A DNA stretch of 64,000 nt. It comes from Glo-17 sp964637835 (lineage in GTDB: Bacteria; Krumholzibacteriota; Krumholzibacteriia; LZORAL124-64-63). The DNA lies in the NCBI GenBank assembly GCA_964637835.1, contig CAZWYF010000006.1, forward strand, positions 77,815 through 141,814. Reading direction: 5' to 3'. The notes beneath the pieces are model-generated. The model was given only the letters and a program-made list of their open reading frames with translations, searched no databases and was not told where the DNA came from. This document shows, piece by piece, positions 1-10,000 of the stretch; the stretch's first letter is position 1; each line of letters opens with the position of its first letter. A program made the position numbers and the translations under genes.

Positions 1-2118
1 GTCCTGCGAGCCCGTCACGAAGGCGCCGCCAGCCGAGCGGCTGGCCAGGGTCTCGGCCGGGGCGCTGCCATCGAGGGGCTGGACCAGCGCATGCATGTTG
101 CTGGCCGAGTTCCCGATGGCGAAGCTCAAGCGCTGGCCATCGGGGGACCACTGCAGCGCGGCCTTGGGCCCGCCCGAGAAGGTGAGCCGATTCTCCGTCC
201 CACGCTCGAGGTCGCGGACCCAGATGTCTTCCTGATCGCCAGCGACGCTCATGAACGCGAGGGTGCGCCCGTCGGGGGAGAGGGAGAAGTCCAGGGCCAG
301 CGGCCGCGCCGGCCCCAGCCGCCGCCGCACCGTGCCGCTGCGGTCGGTCTCCACCAGCTGCACGTCGCGGATGGTCTGGCCCAGCACGGCGACCAGCGTG
401 CCGTCGTCCGCCACCGAGGGATACAGGCCGCCAGGCAGGACCAGGAACGGTTCGGCCACGGCCCGCCGACCGGACAGGTCCCAGGGAACCGCCCACACGC
501 CCGGGTTGCCCTCCTGGCGCTCGTAGAGCACGTGCCCGGTGGCGGCCGACCAGGTCGGGCGGAACAGGCGCGATCCGGGCGTCTCGACCACCCGCACGCG
601 CTCGTCCCCGTACACCATCTCCAGGGCGCCCAGGCCCATCTCGTCGTGCCGGTGCGAGACCGCCAGCAGGCCGCCGTCCGGCAGCTCGAAGGGCTCGTGG
701 AGGTCGACCTCGATGCTGGTGTCGGCCGCCGCGAAGACCGTGGGCTCGCCGCCGCGGTCGGAGACACGGAAGACGTGGTCGGCGCCCTCGGCGAAGAGGA
801 TGCCGTGTTCGCGCGACCAGTGGCCGCCGGAGCCGGTATCCTCGGCCAGCATCCCGCGGGTGGCGGCCACCACCACGGGATCGCCCCCCACCGGATCGAC
901 GGTCATGACGCGGTCGACGGTGAGGTAGCCGATCCGCGCGCCGTCGGGCGACCAGAAGAGGTCGATGACGTCCTCGGTGCGATCGAGGTGGCGGGGCTCG
1001 AGGCGGTCGAGGTCGCGCACCCAGATGCTGCGGTCGCGGATGTAGGCGATGCGGGTGCCGTCCGGCGAGATGGTCGCGTCCGCGGGCGGGGCGTCGCCGG
1101 GGCCCACGTCCAGGGAGATCAGGCGCGGCTGCGCGGGCGCGGGATCGGCGGCGGGCGGTCCGAGCAGGAAGCCGAGCATCCCGCCGATCAGCAGGCATCC
1201 CAGCGCCACCGCGGCCATGGGCACCAGCGGCAGACGGCGTCCGCCGGCTTCCGGCACCATCGCGCCCGTCTCCCCGGCCGCGAGCGCGATGCGCGCCTCG
1301 CCCATGTCCTGCAGCCGCAGCCGCGGGTCGCGGGTCAGGCACCGCCCGAGCAGCCGGTGCAGATACGGGGGCGTCGCCCGCGGCAGGCGGTCCGCGTCCG
1401 GATCCTCGCGCAGCACCGCGGCCAGGGTGTCGGAGACGGTCTCGCCCTGGAACAGCGGCTTGCCGGTGAGCATCTCCCAGAGCAGGACCCCGAAGGCCCA
1501 GATGTCCGCGCGCCGGTCCACCCGCTTGCCCCGGGCCTGCTCCGGCGCCATGTAGGCCGCCGTGCCCAGGATCATGTTGGCGGCGGTCATGGCCACCGGG
1601 CTGGTGAGCGTGGGCGACTGGCCGAGGTCCAGCGAGGAATCCGACATCTCGCCCTGCACGGCCTTGGCCAGCCCGAAATCCAGGACCTTGACCTCGCCGG
1701 CGGGCGTGAGCATCACGTTGGACGGTTTGAGGTCGCGGTGGACGATGCCCAGCTCGTGCGCCGCCTCCACGGCCGTGGCGATCTGCAGCGCGATCGCCAC
1801 CGCCTCCGGCAGCGGCAGCGGTCCGCGGGCCAGGCGCTGGGCGAGGTCCTCCCCCGCGACCAGCTCGAGCACGATGAAGTGCGTGCCCTGGTCCTCCTCC
1901 AGGCCGTGGACCGCGGCGACGTGCGGATGATTGAGCGAGGCGAGGAGCTGGGCCTCGCGCCGGAACCGGCCGAGGCGTTCGGGGTCCTGGACGAAGGCGT
2001 CGGGCAGGACCTTGATGGCCACGTCGCGGCGCAGCCGGGTGTCCTGGGCGCGGTACACCTCGCCCATGCCCCCCTGGCCGATCTTCTCGTGGACGGAGTA
2101 GTGGGCGAGCTGGCGCAT
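1..2118 (-). CDS. Ser/Thr protein kinase with C-terminal TolB-like propeller (C-terminus cut by window edge)
   Basis: Hanks-type (PknB-like) kinase followed by a WD40/TolB-like propeller. From ATG at 2118 the frame stays open to the window edge (706 codons). Seen: P-loop GQGGMGEV (residues 14-21), Lys36 in VAIK, catalytic HRDLKPSN with Asp129, DFG Asp147, APE at 191-193 and the DRRADIWAFG segment near 201-210, so the kinase should be active. A single hydrophobic span (about 299-320) follows, then repeated SPDG-type blades, which implies a cytoplasmic kinase with an extracytoplasmic sensor propeller; the ligand is unknown. No strong ribosome binding site precedes the ATG. A 14-bp tandem array and inverted repeats lie just upstream. 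A second ATG at 2122 is out of frame. Confidence 0.93.
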   Translation of the reverse strand, partial: MRQLAHYSVHEKIGQGGMGEVYRAQDTRLRRDVAIKVLPDAFVQDPERLGRFRREAQLLASLNHPHVAAVHGLEEDQGTHFIVLELVAGEDLAQRLARGPLPLPEAVAIALQIATAVEAAHELGIVHRDLKPSNVMLTPAGEVKVLDFGLAKAVQGEMSDSSLDLGQSPTLTSPVAMTAANMILGTAAYMAPEQARGKRVDRRADIWAFGVLLWEMLTGKPLFQGETVSDTLAAVLREDPDADRLPRATPPYLHRLLGRCLTRDPRLRLQDMGEARIALAAGETGAMVPEAGGRRLPLVPMAAVALGCLLIGGMLGFLLGPPAADPAPAQPRLISLDVGPGDAPPADATISPDGTRIAYIRDRSIWVRDLDRLEPRHLDRTEDVIDLFWSPDGARIGYLTVDRVMTVDPVGGDPVVVAATRGMLAEDTGSGGHWSREHGILFAEGADHVFRVSDRGGEPTVFAAADTSIEVDLHEPFELPDGGLLAVSHRHDEMGLGALEMVYGDERVRVVETPGSRLFRPTWSAATGHVLYERQEGNPGVWAVPWDLSGRRAVAEPFLVLPGGLYPSVADDGTLVAVLGQTIRDVQLVETDRSGTVRRRLGPARPLALDFSLSPDGRTLAFMSVAGDQEDIWVRDLERGTENRLTFSGGPKAALQWSPDGQRLSFAIGNSASNMHALVQPLDGSAPAETLASRSAGGAFVTGSQD

Positions 2119-2206
2119 GCATGCGTTCCCGGGCGAGAGGAGATCGAGAGGAAGAATTCAGTGTTCTTCACTCTAGCTTCGCCGGGCGGGAATGCCAATG
2201 GCCTTT

Positions 2207-2290
2207 GTGGGACGCGATGCGTGGGACGCGATGCGTGGGACGCGACGCGTGGGACGCGATGCGTGGGACGCGATGCGTGGGACGCGATGC
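2207..2290. repeat. Six tandem copies of a 14-bp unit
   Basis: Unit GTGGGACGCGATGC, six head-to-tail copies with one substitution (copy 3 has GACGC for GATGC). Because 14 is not a multiple of three the array reads through all frames and is not a coding linker. It lies about 90 bp upstream of the kinase start codon. There are no spacers, so it is not a CRISPR. Confidence 0.95.
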
Positions 2291-2325
2291 GTTCCAGGGC
2301 CCGGCCACCGGCTTGAAGGATCATC

Positions 2326-2356
2326 AGAAATCTGCGGAGACTCTCCGCAGATTTCT
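2326..2356. repeat. Perfect 15-bp inverted repeat, one-base centre
   Basis: Left arm AGAAATCTGCGGAGA, central C, right arm its exact reverse complement. It would form a strong hairpin in RNA from either strand. No T-tract follows, so it may be a factor-dependent terminator for sua5 (which ends at 2445) or a protein-binding dyad for the kinase gene. Confidence 0.85.
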
Positions 2357-2444
2357 ACCATGCCATCAAATCCATGCGGTGGTCGGGTCTGATCGATCGC
2401 CGGCGATCGGCCCGATCGACCGCAGCAAACCGCGGCGGTGTCCC

Positions 2445-3736
2445 TCAGCGGGGTGATCCGCCGGGTCCATGGGCCGGGACGTCGATCTCCCGGCCGTCGG
2501 CGGCGCGACGGAGCCGGTCGGCCAGGGCGTGACCGAGGCCGGTGCGCTCGAACTGCCGCACGATCACCACGTCCACCGCGCGTTCGTCGAGCGAGCGCAG
2601 GATGGCGAAGAGGTCGTGCGCGATACGGTCCAGATCGTCGCCCAGCCGGATCACCTCGGCGTCCAGCGCGCCGAGGCGATCGGCTTCCGCCGACCTGACC
2701 AGCACCGCCACGCGCTCCCCCGCCGCCCGCCGGGCCTGAGCCGCCGCGCGCATGGCGTCCAGCACCCGTCCTGGATCGGCCCCCGTGTAGAGCAGGACCT
2801 CGGCATCGGGCGCGTAGTGCCGGGCGAGCAGGCCGGGCGAGGCCAGAGGTGCACCGGGCGAGGCCAGAGGTGCACCGGGCGCCGCGCNNNNNNNNNNNNN
2901 NNNNNNNNNNNNNNNNNNNNNNNNNNNNNNNNNNNNNNNNNNNNNNNNNNNNNNNNNNNNNNNNNNNNNNNNNNNNNNNNNNNNNNNCCGGGCGAGGCCA
3001 GAGGTGCACCGGGCGAGGCCAGAGGTGCACCGGGCGCCGCGCCCGCCGCCGCGCCCGCCGCCGCGCCCGCCGGATGCTGATCGCCGCTCCCGTCGCGAAG
3101 GTCGGGCACGTGCGCTCGCAACGCCTCGAGCGTGATCCCACCCGGGCGCAGCAGGACCGGCGGCGTCCGCGTCAGGTCGATCACGGTGGACTCCACCCCG
3201 ATGGGCGTGGCGCCGCCGTCGAGCACCACGTCCACGTGGCCGCGCAGGTCGGCCAGGACGTGGGCCGCGGTGGTGGGGCTGGGACGGGTGGAACGGTTGG
3301 CGCTCGGGGCCACCACCGGCAGGCCCGCCGCGCGGATCAGCGCCCGGGCCACCGGGTGCGCCGGCATGCGGACGGCGACCGTGGGGCCGCCGGCGGTGAC
3401 GCTGGCCGGCACCTGCGGCTGCCGCGGCAGGACCAGGGTCAGCGGGCCGGGCCAGAAGGCCGCGGCCAGCTGGCCCGCCAGTTCGGGAACGTCGCAGGCG
3501 ACTCGCGCCAGCATCTCCTGGTCGGCGAGGTGGACGATCAGCGGGTTGTGCGCCGGGCGCCCCTTGGCGCTGAAGATGCGCGCGACGGCGTCCGCAGCCA
3601 GGGCGTGGGCCCCCAGGCCGTAGACCGTCTCGGTGGGGAACGCCACCAGCCCGCCCCGCCGCAGCACGGCGGCGGCGGCCCCGATGGCGTCGGGGTCGCT
3701 GGCGTCGTGGACGGTGGTCTCGACGGAGTAGCGCAC
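2445..3736 (-). CDS. sua5: L-threonylcarbamoyladenylate synthase, Sua5 type (interrupted by assembly gap)
   Basis: Makes threonylcarbamoyl-AMP from Thr, bicarbonate and ATP for the t6A37 tRNA modification. The YrdC domain shows PTETVYGLG, KGRPAHNPL, SANRS and GVESTVIDL; after the gap the Sua5 C-terminal domain begins at LLARHYAP. GTG start at 3736, preceded by GGGGAGAGG. A 100-N gap (2888-2987) falls in an Ala/Pro/Gly linker built of 7-residue repeats (GAPLASP), and the two sides read in different frames. The 55 bases left of the gap are identical to the 55 bases right of it; removing one copy and the Ns leaves 1,137 nt, exactly 379 codons, so the gene is probably intact rather than a pseudogene. 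Confidence 0.93.
2888..2987. other. Assembly gap 1 (100 N) inside sua5
   Basis: Placeholder gap in a 21-bp tandem repeat. The flanks 2833-2887 and 2988-3042 are the same 55-base sequence (two repeat units plus a 13-base tail), which suggests two contigs sharing a 55-base overlap that were scaffolded instead of merged. Confidence 0.97.
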
Positions 3737-3813
3737 GGTCGTCCTCTCCCCGGCCCGGGCAGGTGATCGTTGCCGCGGCCGCCATGAATATGGACCTTCA
3801 CGCGGAAAGAGCG

Positions 3814-3840
3814 CCAGGCCGAACCGCGGTCAGCGCCTGG
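3814..3840 (-). terminator. Possible hairpin between uvrD and sua5
   Basis: CCAGGC (3814-3819) pairs with GCCTGG (3835-3840), with a palindromic ACCGCGGT inside the loop. It sits just after the uvrD stop codon on the minus strand. There is no T-tract, so it is at best a weak or factor-dependent terminator. Confidence 0.35.
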
Positions 3841-3844
3841 ACCG

Positions 3845-6319
3845 TCAGTCGACGGGTACCAGCCGCGCGATCCGCGGCAGGATGTGCTTGCGGCCGTGGT
3901 CGGGGAAATCGACGGTCACGGTGAGGTCCGCACCGGCGCCCTCCACCCGCACCACGATACCCGCACCGAAGCTGGCGTGGGCGACGGTCTGCCCCTCGTA
4001 GAACGGCGTGGCCTGGGCCACGTCCTCGTCCCAGCCGGCGGTCCCGCCCGGACCGCCGCCCGGATCGCCACCGGCGCCGCCACCCGGACCGCCGCCGGCG
4101 CCGGGGCCGGACGCCCCGGCCGCTCCCGGACGACCCCGCCGCCGGCGCGCCAGGCTGGCGGCGCTGAACCGGTCCGGATCGGCGGCCTCGCCGGCCCCAC
4201 GCCGGCGCGGCGTCTGCGGCATGCCCCCGGCCTGCCCGGCCACCGCGCGCCGGGCCCGCCCCATCGCTCCGCCCGACGCCGCCGAGCCCGACGCCGGCGA
4301 ACCCGACGCCGGCGAACCCGACGCCCGCGAACCCGACGCCCGCGCGTCGCCGAACAGCGTGCGGGCCACCGGCTGCTGCCAGCCGTGGTCGATCTCGCGG
4401 CGCTCGCAGACGTCGTCCGGGACCTCGTCCAGGAAGCGCGAGGGCAGGGTGTCCTCGTAGGCGCCGAAGCGGCGGCGGCGCGAGGCATGCAGCAGGTGGA
4501 GCCGCTGCCGGGCCCGCGTGACCGCCACGTAGAAGAGGCGGCGTTCCTCCTCCACGCCGGCCTCGGTATCGCTGCTGGTGATGTGCGGCAGCAGCGCGTC
4601 CTCGCAGCCGGTGAGGATCACCACCGGGAACTCCAGACCCTTGGCCGTGTGCACGGTCATCAGCCGGACGGCGCCCTCGCCGTCCTGGATGGTGTCCTGG
4701 TCGGCCACCAGCGCGGTCTGCTCGAGGAACTGCGCCAGGGTGCCGCCGTCGCTGGCCTCGTGGAAGGAGAAAGCGCCGTTGACCAGCTCGGCCACGTTCT
4801 CCATGCGGCCGGCCGCCGTGTCGGGCTCGTCGTGGTGCAGGAAGGCCTCGTAGTCGATGTCGGCGATGATCCGCTGCAGCAGCTCGGGCACCGGCAGGCC
4901 GTCCGCCGCCGCACGCCGCCAGCCCAGGAGCTGCTCGAGGAAGCCGTGCACGCGCTTGCTGGCCGCGCCGCCGAGGGCGGCCTGCAGCAGGTCCGGCCGC
5001 TCCACCAGGTCGCCGGTGGCCAGGGTGTGCTCCCGGGCGCAGGCCAGCAGCCGCGCCACGGTGGTCTGGCCGATCTTGCGCTTCGGCTGGTTGATCACCC
5101 GGGCGAGGGAGATCTCGTCGGCGGGATTGGCGGTGAGCTTGAGGTAGGCCAGCAGGTCGCGGATCTCGCGCCGCTCGTAGAACTGGACGCTGCCCACCAC
5201 CTGGTGGGCGACGCGCGCGCGCCGCAGCGCGTCCTCGAGCAGGCGCGACTGGGCGTTGGTGCGGTAGAGCACGGTGACGTCGCCACGCGAGAGGCCGCGC
5301 CCCTGCTCCTGCTGGACGATCTCCACCACCCGCGCGGCCTCGTCCTCGGCGTCCAGGTGCTGCTCCACCGAGAGCAGGTCGCCCTGGCCGGCCTCCGTCC
5401 AGAGGTTCTTCCCCTTGCGGCGCCTGTTGTGCGCGATGACGGCGTTGGCCGCATCGAGGATGTTGCCGACGGAGCGGTAGTTCTGCTCCAGGCGGTAGGT
5501 GCGCGCGCCGGGGAAGAACTCGTCGAAGTCGAGCATGTTCTCCACCCGGGCGCCGCGCCAGCCGTAGATGGACTGGTCGTCGTCGCCCACCACGAAGACG
5601 TTGCCGTGCCGGCAGCTGAGCAGCTTGACCAGCAGCAGCTGCAGCTCGTTGGTGTCCTGGAACTCGTCCACCAGGACGTGGCGGAACTTGCCCGCGTACT
5701 CGTCGCGGACGTCCTCGCAGCTCTCCAGCAGGTGGACGGTCTCGAGGATGAGGTCGTCGAAGTCCACGGCGCGGTTGGCGCGCAGGGCCTCCTGGTAGCC
5801 GCGATAGAGCTTCGCGTGGATCTCCTCCACGTAGGTGGTGGCCGCGGCGGCGGCCTGCGTGGGATCGAGGTCCTCGTTCTTCCAGCCGCTGACGGCCGCG
5901 CGGACGCCGGAGATGCCGAATTGCCTGGGATCCACCTTCTGATCCGCCAGGACGGTCTTCAGCAGGCGCTTCTGGTCGTCGGCGTCGAAGATGGCGAAGT
6001 CACAGGGCAGCCCCAGGCGGTCGGCGTGCCGGCGCAGGATGCGCGCGCCGGTGGCGTGGAAGGTCCCGATCCAGAACGGCGCCTGGCCCTCGCCCACCTG
6101 CCGCGCCACGCGCTCCTTCATCTCCCGGGCGGCCTTGTTGGTGAAGGTGTAGGCCAGGACCTGCGAGGGCCAGACGCCCTGCTCCAGCAGCCAGGCGATG
6201 CGGGTGGTCAGCACGCGGGTCTTGCCGCTGCCGGCGCCGGCCACCACCAGCACCGGCCCGTCCGGAGCGGTGACGGCCTCGCGCTGGGCGGGATTGAGGT
6301 CCTGGAGCAGGTCGGTCAC
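3845..6319 (-). CDS. uvrD: ATP-dependent DNA helicase UvrD/PcrA
   Basis: Superfamily 1A 3'-5' helicase for nucleotide excision and mismatch repair and for displacing RecA or stalled polymerase. 824 aa, in the usual PcrA/UvrD range. Seen: Walker A GAGSGKT (28-34), FTNKAAREM (Ia), DEFQDTNELQ (II), GDDDQSIYGWRGA (III), the FEE-like and LEQNYRS region, LMTVHTAKGLEFPVV (V) and FYVAVTRARQRLHLL (VI). The C-terminus has the PcrA-type Tudor-like segment (HASFGAGIVVRVEG). Between the helicase core and this tail lies a low-complexity linker of 5-residue ASGSP-type repeats (15-bp DNA units, about 4271-4346) and Gly/Pro-rich stretches, unusual for the family. Which paralogue name, uvrD or pcrA, fits is not decidable here. 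Confidence 0.96.
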   Translation of the reverse strand: MTDLLQDLNPAQREAVTAPDGPVLVVAGAGSGKTRVLTTRIAWLLEQGVWPSQVLAYTFTNKAAREMKERVARQVGEGQAPFWIGTFHATGARILRRHADRLGLPCDFAIFDADDQKRLLKTVLADQKVDPRQFGISGVRAAVSGWKNEDLDPTQAAAAATTYVEEIHAKLYRGYQEALRANRAVDFDDLILETVHLLESCEDVRDEYAGKFRHVLVDEFQDTNELQLLLVKLLSCRHGNVFVVGDDDQSIYGWRGARVENMLDFDEFFPGARTYRLEQNYRSVGNILDAANAVIAHNRRRKGKNLWTEAGQGDLLSVEQHLDAEDEAARVVEIVQQEQGRGLSRGDVTVLYRTNAQSRLLEDALRRARVAHQVVGSVQFYERREIRDLLAYLKLTANPADEISLARVINQPKRKIGQTTVARLLACAREHTLATGDLVERPDLLQAALGGAASKRVHGFLEQLLGWRRAAADGLPVPELLQRIIADIDYEAFLHHDEPDTAAGRMENVAELVNGAFSFHEASDGGTLAQFLEQTALVADQDTIQDGEGAVRLMTVHTAKGLEFPVVILTGCEDALLPHITSSDTEAGVEEERRLFYVAVTRARQRLHLLHASRRRRFGAYEDTLPSRFLDEVPDDVCERREIDHGWQQPVARTLFGDARASGSRASGSPASGSPASGSAASGGAMGRARRAVAGQAGGMPQTPRRRGAGEAADPDRFSAASLARRRRGRPGAAGASGPGAGGGPGGGAGGDPGGGPGGTAGWDEDVAQATPFYEGQTVAHASFGAGIVVRVEGAGADLTVTVDFPDHGRKHILPRIARLVPVD

Positions 6320-6516
6320 GGGCAGATCCTTCTGCGTCGGGATGAGTGGCGAAAGGCGGCGCTGAGCCTGGTAGGATAGCGGCGCCAGGCGGCGGGGTCA
6401 AACCGCCCGGGAACTCCGGACGGCCACGGTCGTTTCTCCCCGGATCCCGCGGTCGCACCGGCCCGCAGAGGCCGCCCCATCACTCGCCAGCACCGGAATG
6501 AACCCGCAAGGACGCC

Positions 6517-7062
6517 ATGGGACCCAGCCGACTGAACCGCAAGATCCACATCTGGACCACGGCCGTGGTCGCCCTGCCGGTGCTCGTGGTGATCCTCTCG
6601 GGCCTGGTGCTCCAGGTGAAGAAGCAGTGGGACTGGGTGCAGCCGCCCACCCAGCGCGGGACCGGCACCGAGCCCGTCCTCGAGCTGCCCGACATCCTCG
6701 ACGTGGCCTCGCGCGTGCCGGGAGCGGGCATCGATGGCTGGCCGGACATCGACCGCCTGGACGTGCGTCCCGGCCGCGGCCTGGTCAAGGTGCGGCCCGT
6801 CGACGGTCCCGAGATCCAGATCGACCTCGGCACGGGCGCGGTGCTGCAGGTGGCCGAGCGCCGGTCCGACCTCATCGAGTCCCTGCACGACGGGACCTTC
6901 TTCGGCGGCGACGTCGGCAAGCTGGGGATCTTCCTGCCCAGCGGCATCGCCCTGTTGATCCTCTGGGGGACCGGGCTCTGGCTGCTGTGGGCGCCGGTCC
7001 TGCGCCGCCGCCGGCGGTCCGGCGCCCGCCGCGACCCCGCCGACCCCGGCGACGCGGCCTAG
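6517..7062 (+). CDS. PepSY-associated two-helix membrane protein
   Basis: 181 aa. A first membrane helix (about 12-34) follows a short basic NRKIHIW segment; a periplasmic PepSY-like domain of about 95 residues is rich in Asp/Glu; a second helix (about 138-165) ends in a polybasic cytoplasmic tail. The NRKIHxW start and HDGTFFGGDVGK segment resemble PepSY_TM-type proteins found beside iron-uptake or redox proteins, but no such partner is adjacent. ATG at 6517 with AAGGA upstream. It converges with the peptidase gene: the two TAG stop codons share the palindromic CTAG at 7059-7062. The function is unknown beyond membrane location. Confidence 0.8.
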   Translation: MGPSRLNRKIHIWTTAVVALPVLVVILSGLVLQVKKQWDWVQPPTQRGTGTEPVLELPDILDVASRVPGAGIDGWPDIDRLDVRPGRGLVKVRPVDGPEIQIDLGTGAVLQVAERRSDLIESLHDGTFFGGDVGKLGIFLPSGIALLILWGTGLWLLWAPVLRRRRRSGARRDPADPGDAA

Positions 7063-10000
7063 AAGTTCGGCCCGATGGAGAAGTGGAACCTGCTGCCCTG
7101 GATCCGCCGCAGGTCGGTGCGCCAGGCCCAGTCGAACTTCAGCGGCAGCCCCAGGAAGTTGGCCCGCAGGCCCAGGCCCCAGTCGCCCCGCAGGTCGCGC
7201 AGCCCCCACTCCCCGGCCGCGTTGTCGCCCACGAGCTGGATGTCGCCGCTCCAGGCCGCCCCCGCGTCGAAGAACACGGCGCCGCCGATGCCGGTCAGCC
7301 CCCACTGGCCGGGCCAGCCGAAGATCAGGTAGTCGACGAAGGGCACGCGGTACTCCAGCTGCATGAGCGCCAGCTTGTTGCCGGCCAGGTTGTCGACGGT
7401 CTGGAAGTCGTGGTAGCGGTAGCCGCGCAGGGTCCACGGCCCGCCGATCACGAAGGCCCGCGGATCCTCGCCACCGGAGTGCGCGTAGGTCAGGTGCAGC
7501 GCCAGGGACGACCGCCGCGACGGTTGCCAGTACTTCCGCAGGTCGCCCACCACGTTCCAGCGATCGAGGCTGCTCCCGGACAGCGGCAGGCCCCGGGCCA
7601 CCGACAGCGACCAGCGGCTGCCCTGCACCGGGCCGTGCAGACCGTAGAGGGCGTTGTCGTGCACCACGGCCAGCGTGGGCTGCAGCAGGCGGTTGCGGCG
7701 CTCGCTCTGCGGTACCAGGAAGCCCTGCGGGTCGAAGTCGTAGATGGTGCGGTCGCTGTTGAGGACCTGCAGGTCCAGGTCGAGGCGGCGGAACGTCGAC
7801 AGCGGGTAGCTCGCGCGGCCGAAGAACCCGTAGTTCTTCTCCTTGAACAGGGTGTCCTCGGTGAGCAGCTCGCCCACGCTGGTGAGCGCGGAGTTGTAGT
7901 AGTTGTTGTAGAGGAACACGCCGAAGCTCAGGTCCAGGCGCCGCTTGAGGTAGGTGTACGTGGCGCCCAGGTCGCTGTTGTCCACCGCGCCGTAGAAGTT
8001 CAGCAACAGGTCGATGCGGCGGTCGCCGAGGTCGTCGGTCAGGGTGATGAGGTTGGCGAAGCCCAGGCCGCCGGCCTGCGTCCAGTAGACCGCGCCGCCG
8101 GCGCCGGCCCGCGAGGCGTCCACGCGGAAGCTGGGATCGTAGTCCTCCACCAGCCCGATGCGGTCGGGGTCGATGCGCACGGTGTCGGGGGGGCCGGCGC
8201 GGGTGACGAGCTGTGGCGGGGCGGCCACCACCGGCCGCGGCGGCTCGCCCCCGGGCTCGCGGCGGGACCACGCGCCATGGAACTGGTCGGCGGCGTAGAG
8301 GTCGTAGCCGCCGGCGTGGAAGGCGCTGAAGACCAGGCGGTCGCTCGCCGCGCTGTAGCCGAGGTGCTGGATGCCGCCCAGGACGTTGGTCACGCGCCGG
8401 TCGCCGGCCACCGCGGTGGCGGTGGAATCGAGGTGCACGAGGGCCAGGTTGTCGATGCCGTCGTGGCCATCCACCACGGCGAGGGTGTTCCGGTCGATCC
8501 AGACGGGATCGCGGCGGCGGTCCCGCGGCTCGTACAGGCGATGCCGGGCGCCGTCGCGCAGGTCCAGCAGGTCCACCGCCGGCGGCGGCGCGGTGCGGCT
8601 GGTGTCGCCGGCGGCCTCGCCCACGTGGTGGGCGTCCAGCAGGCGCTTGCGGCCATCCGGCAGCAGCTCGAAGGTGAACTCCACCGCGGCCTGGGGATTG
8701 AAGCCGAAGGCCAGGCGCGTGCCGTCCGGCGACCATCGCGGCGCGCCCTCGTCGCCGGCGTCGTCGGTGACGCGCATCAGGCGCGCACCGTCGGCGAGGA
8801 CCCGTGGCGACTCGTGGGCCACTGACACCACGCCCAGGCTGTCCAGGGCCCCGGGCGCCATCTCCAGCAGGTAGAGGTCGGTGCGGCCACGCTCGGTGCC
8901 CACCAGGGCCACCAGGCCGCCGTCGGGCGACCACGCCGGATTGGCGGCCACGTCCAGGCCCAGCTCCCAGCGGCGGGTCTCCTCCCCGGTCTCGACGTCC
9001 AGGGTGTGCAGGGTCTCGGTGTTGCCGCTCTTGGCCACCAGGATGATCTCCCGCCCGTCGGGCGACCAGTCCAGGCCGCTGCGGAAGCTGTGGAAGCTCT
9101 CGAAGCGGCTGCCGCGCATGCTGCGGCCCAGGCGGCGGATTTCCCGGCCGTCGATGGCCGACAGCAGGTAGAGGTCGATCAGCCCCTCGCGGTCGGTGAA
9201 GCAGACCAGCAGGTCGCCGTCGGGATTGAGCGCGGGACGACCGTGGAAGCTGGCCCGGTCGCGATCGAGGCCGGTCAGCGGCCGGGCGATGTCCTCCATC
9301 TGCTCGAGGTCGTTGTAATGGGGCCAGTAGCGGCGGCGCAGGTGCTGCTGATAGAGGCGATTGAAGGCCTCCATGTCCAGGCCGTAGACCAGGGCGAGGG
9401 CGCGCTCGACGCTGCGGACGCGGCCCACGGTGCGCCAGAACCGGTTGAGCTTCTCCGGGCCGTAACGCTCGGACAGCAGCCGCATCGCCGCCTGGCCCTG
9501 CTTGTAGACCATGTAGCCGCCCACGTACTGCAGGGGCTGCAGGTAGTCGTTGATGGTCGCATCGCGGATCACCATGTCCGCCTGCGGGTCCCAGCCCGAG
9601 CTGAGCCACTCGGCCACGCCCTCGGCGAACCACAGCGGGATCCGGAAGAAGGTGTTGCGGCCGAGGTCGGCGCTGCGCGCCCCGAAGGCCATGTCGAACA
9701 TGAAGACGTGGACCAGCTCGTGGCGGATGACGTGCACGAAGTCCTCGTGCGAACCGTTGTAGGGCAGCACCACCCGGTTGCGGAAGGGCTCGGAGAAGCC
9801 GCCGGTGCCCTCGCCGATGAGCCAGGGCGCGATGTTGGTCTGGGCGAACTCCGCGTGGCTGCTGTAGAGGATGAACGGCACGCGGAAGGGCAGGTCGCGG
9901 TCCAGGCGGTCGGCGTACTCCTTGTAGGCGCGCTCGGCGACGATCGCCGCGCGGACGGCCAGTTCCTCGGCCCCGTCGTGGAAGTGCAGATCGAAGTGCG

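Larger units (their letters stand above)
2119..2444. other. Repeat-rich intergenic region upstream of the kinase gene
   Basis: No convincing gene. It holds six tandem 14-bp units (2207-2290), a perfect 15-bp inverted repeat with a one-base centre (2326-2356), a 16-bp palindrome CGATCGCCGGCGATCG (2394-2409) and a small AT-rich dyad GAAGAA-N7-TTCTTC (about 2153-2171) close to the kinase start. Kinase promoter or operator elements would be expected here, but no good -35/-10 pair stands out. Confidence 0.6.

Noticed and set aside
2207..2290. CRISPR array or replication iterons
   Set aside because: Units are contiguous with no spacers, and there are no cas genes, dnaA or DnaA boxes nearby.
2445..3736. 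sua5 as a frameshifted pseudogene
   Set aside because: The frame change coincides with 100 N and a duplicated 55-base end; removing the artefact restores one frame with all domains.
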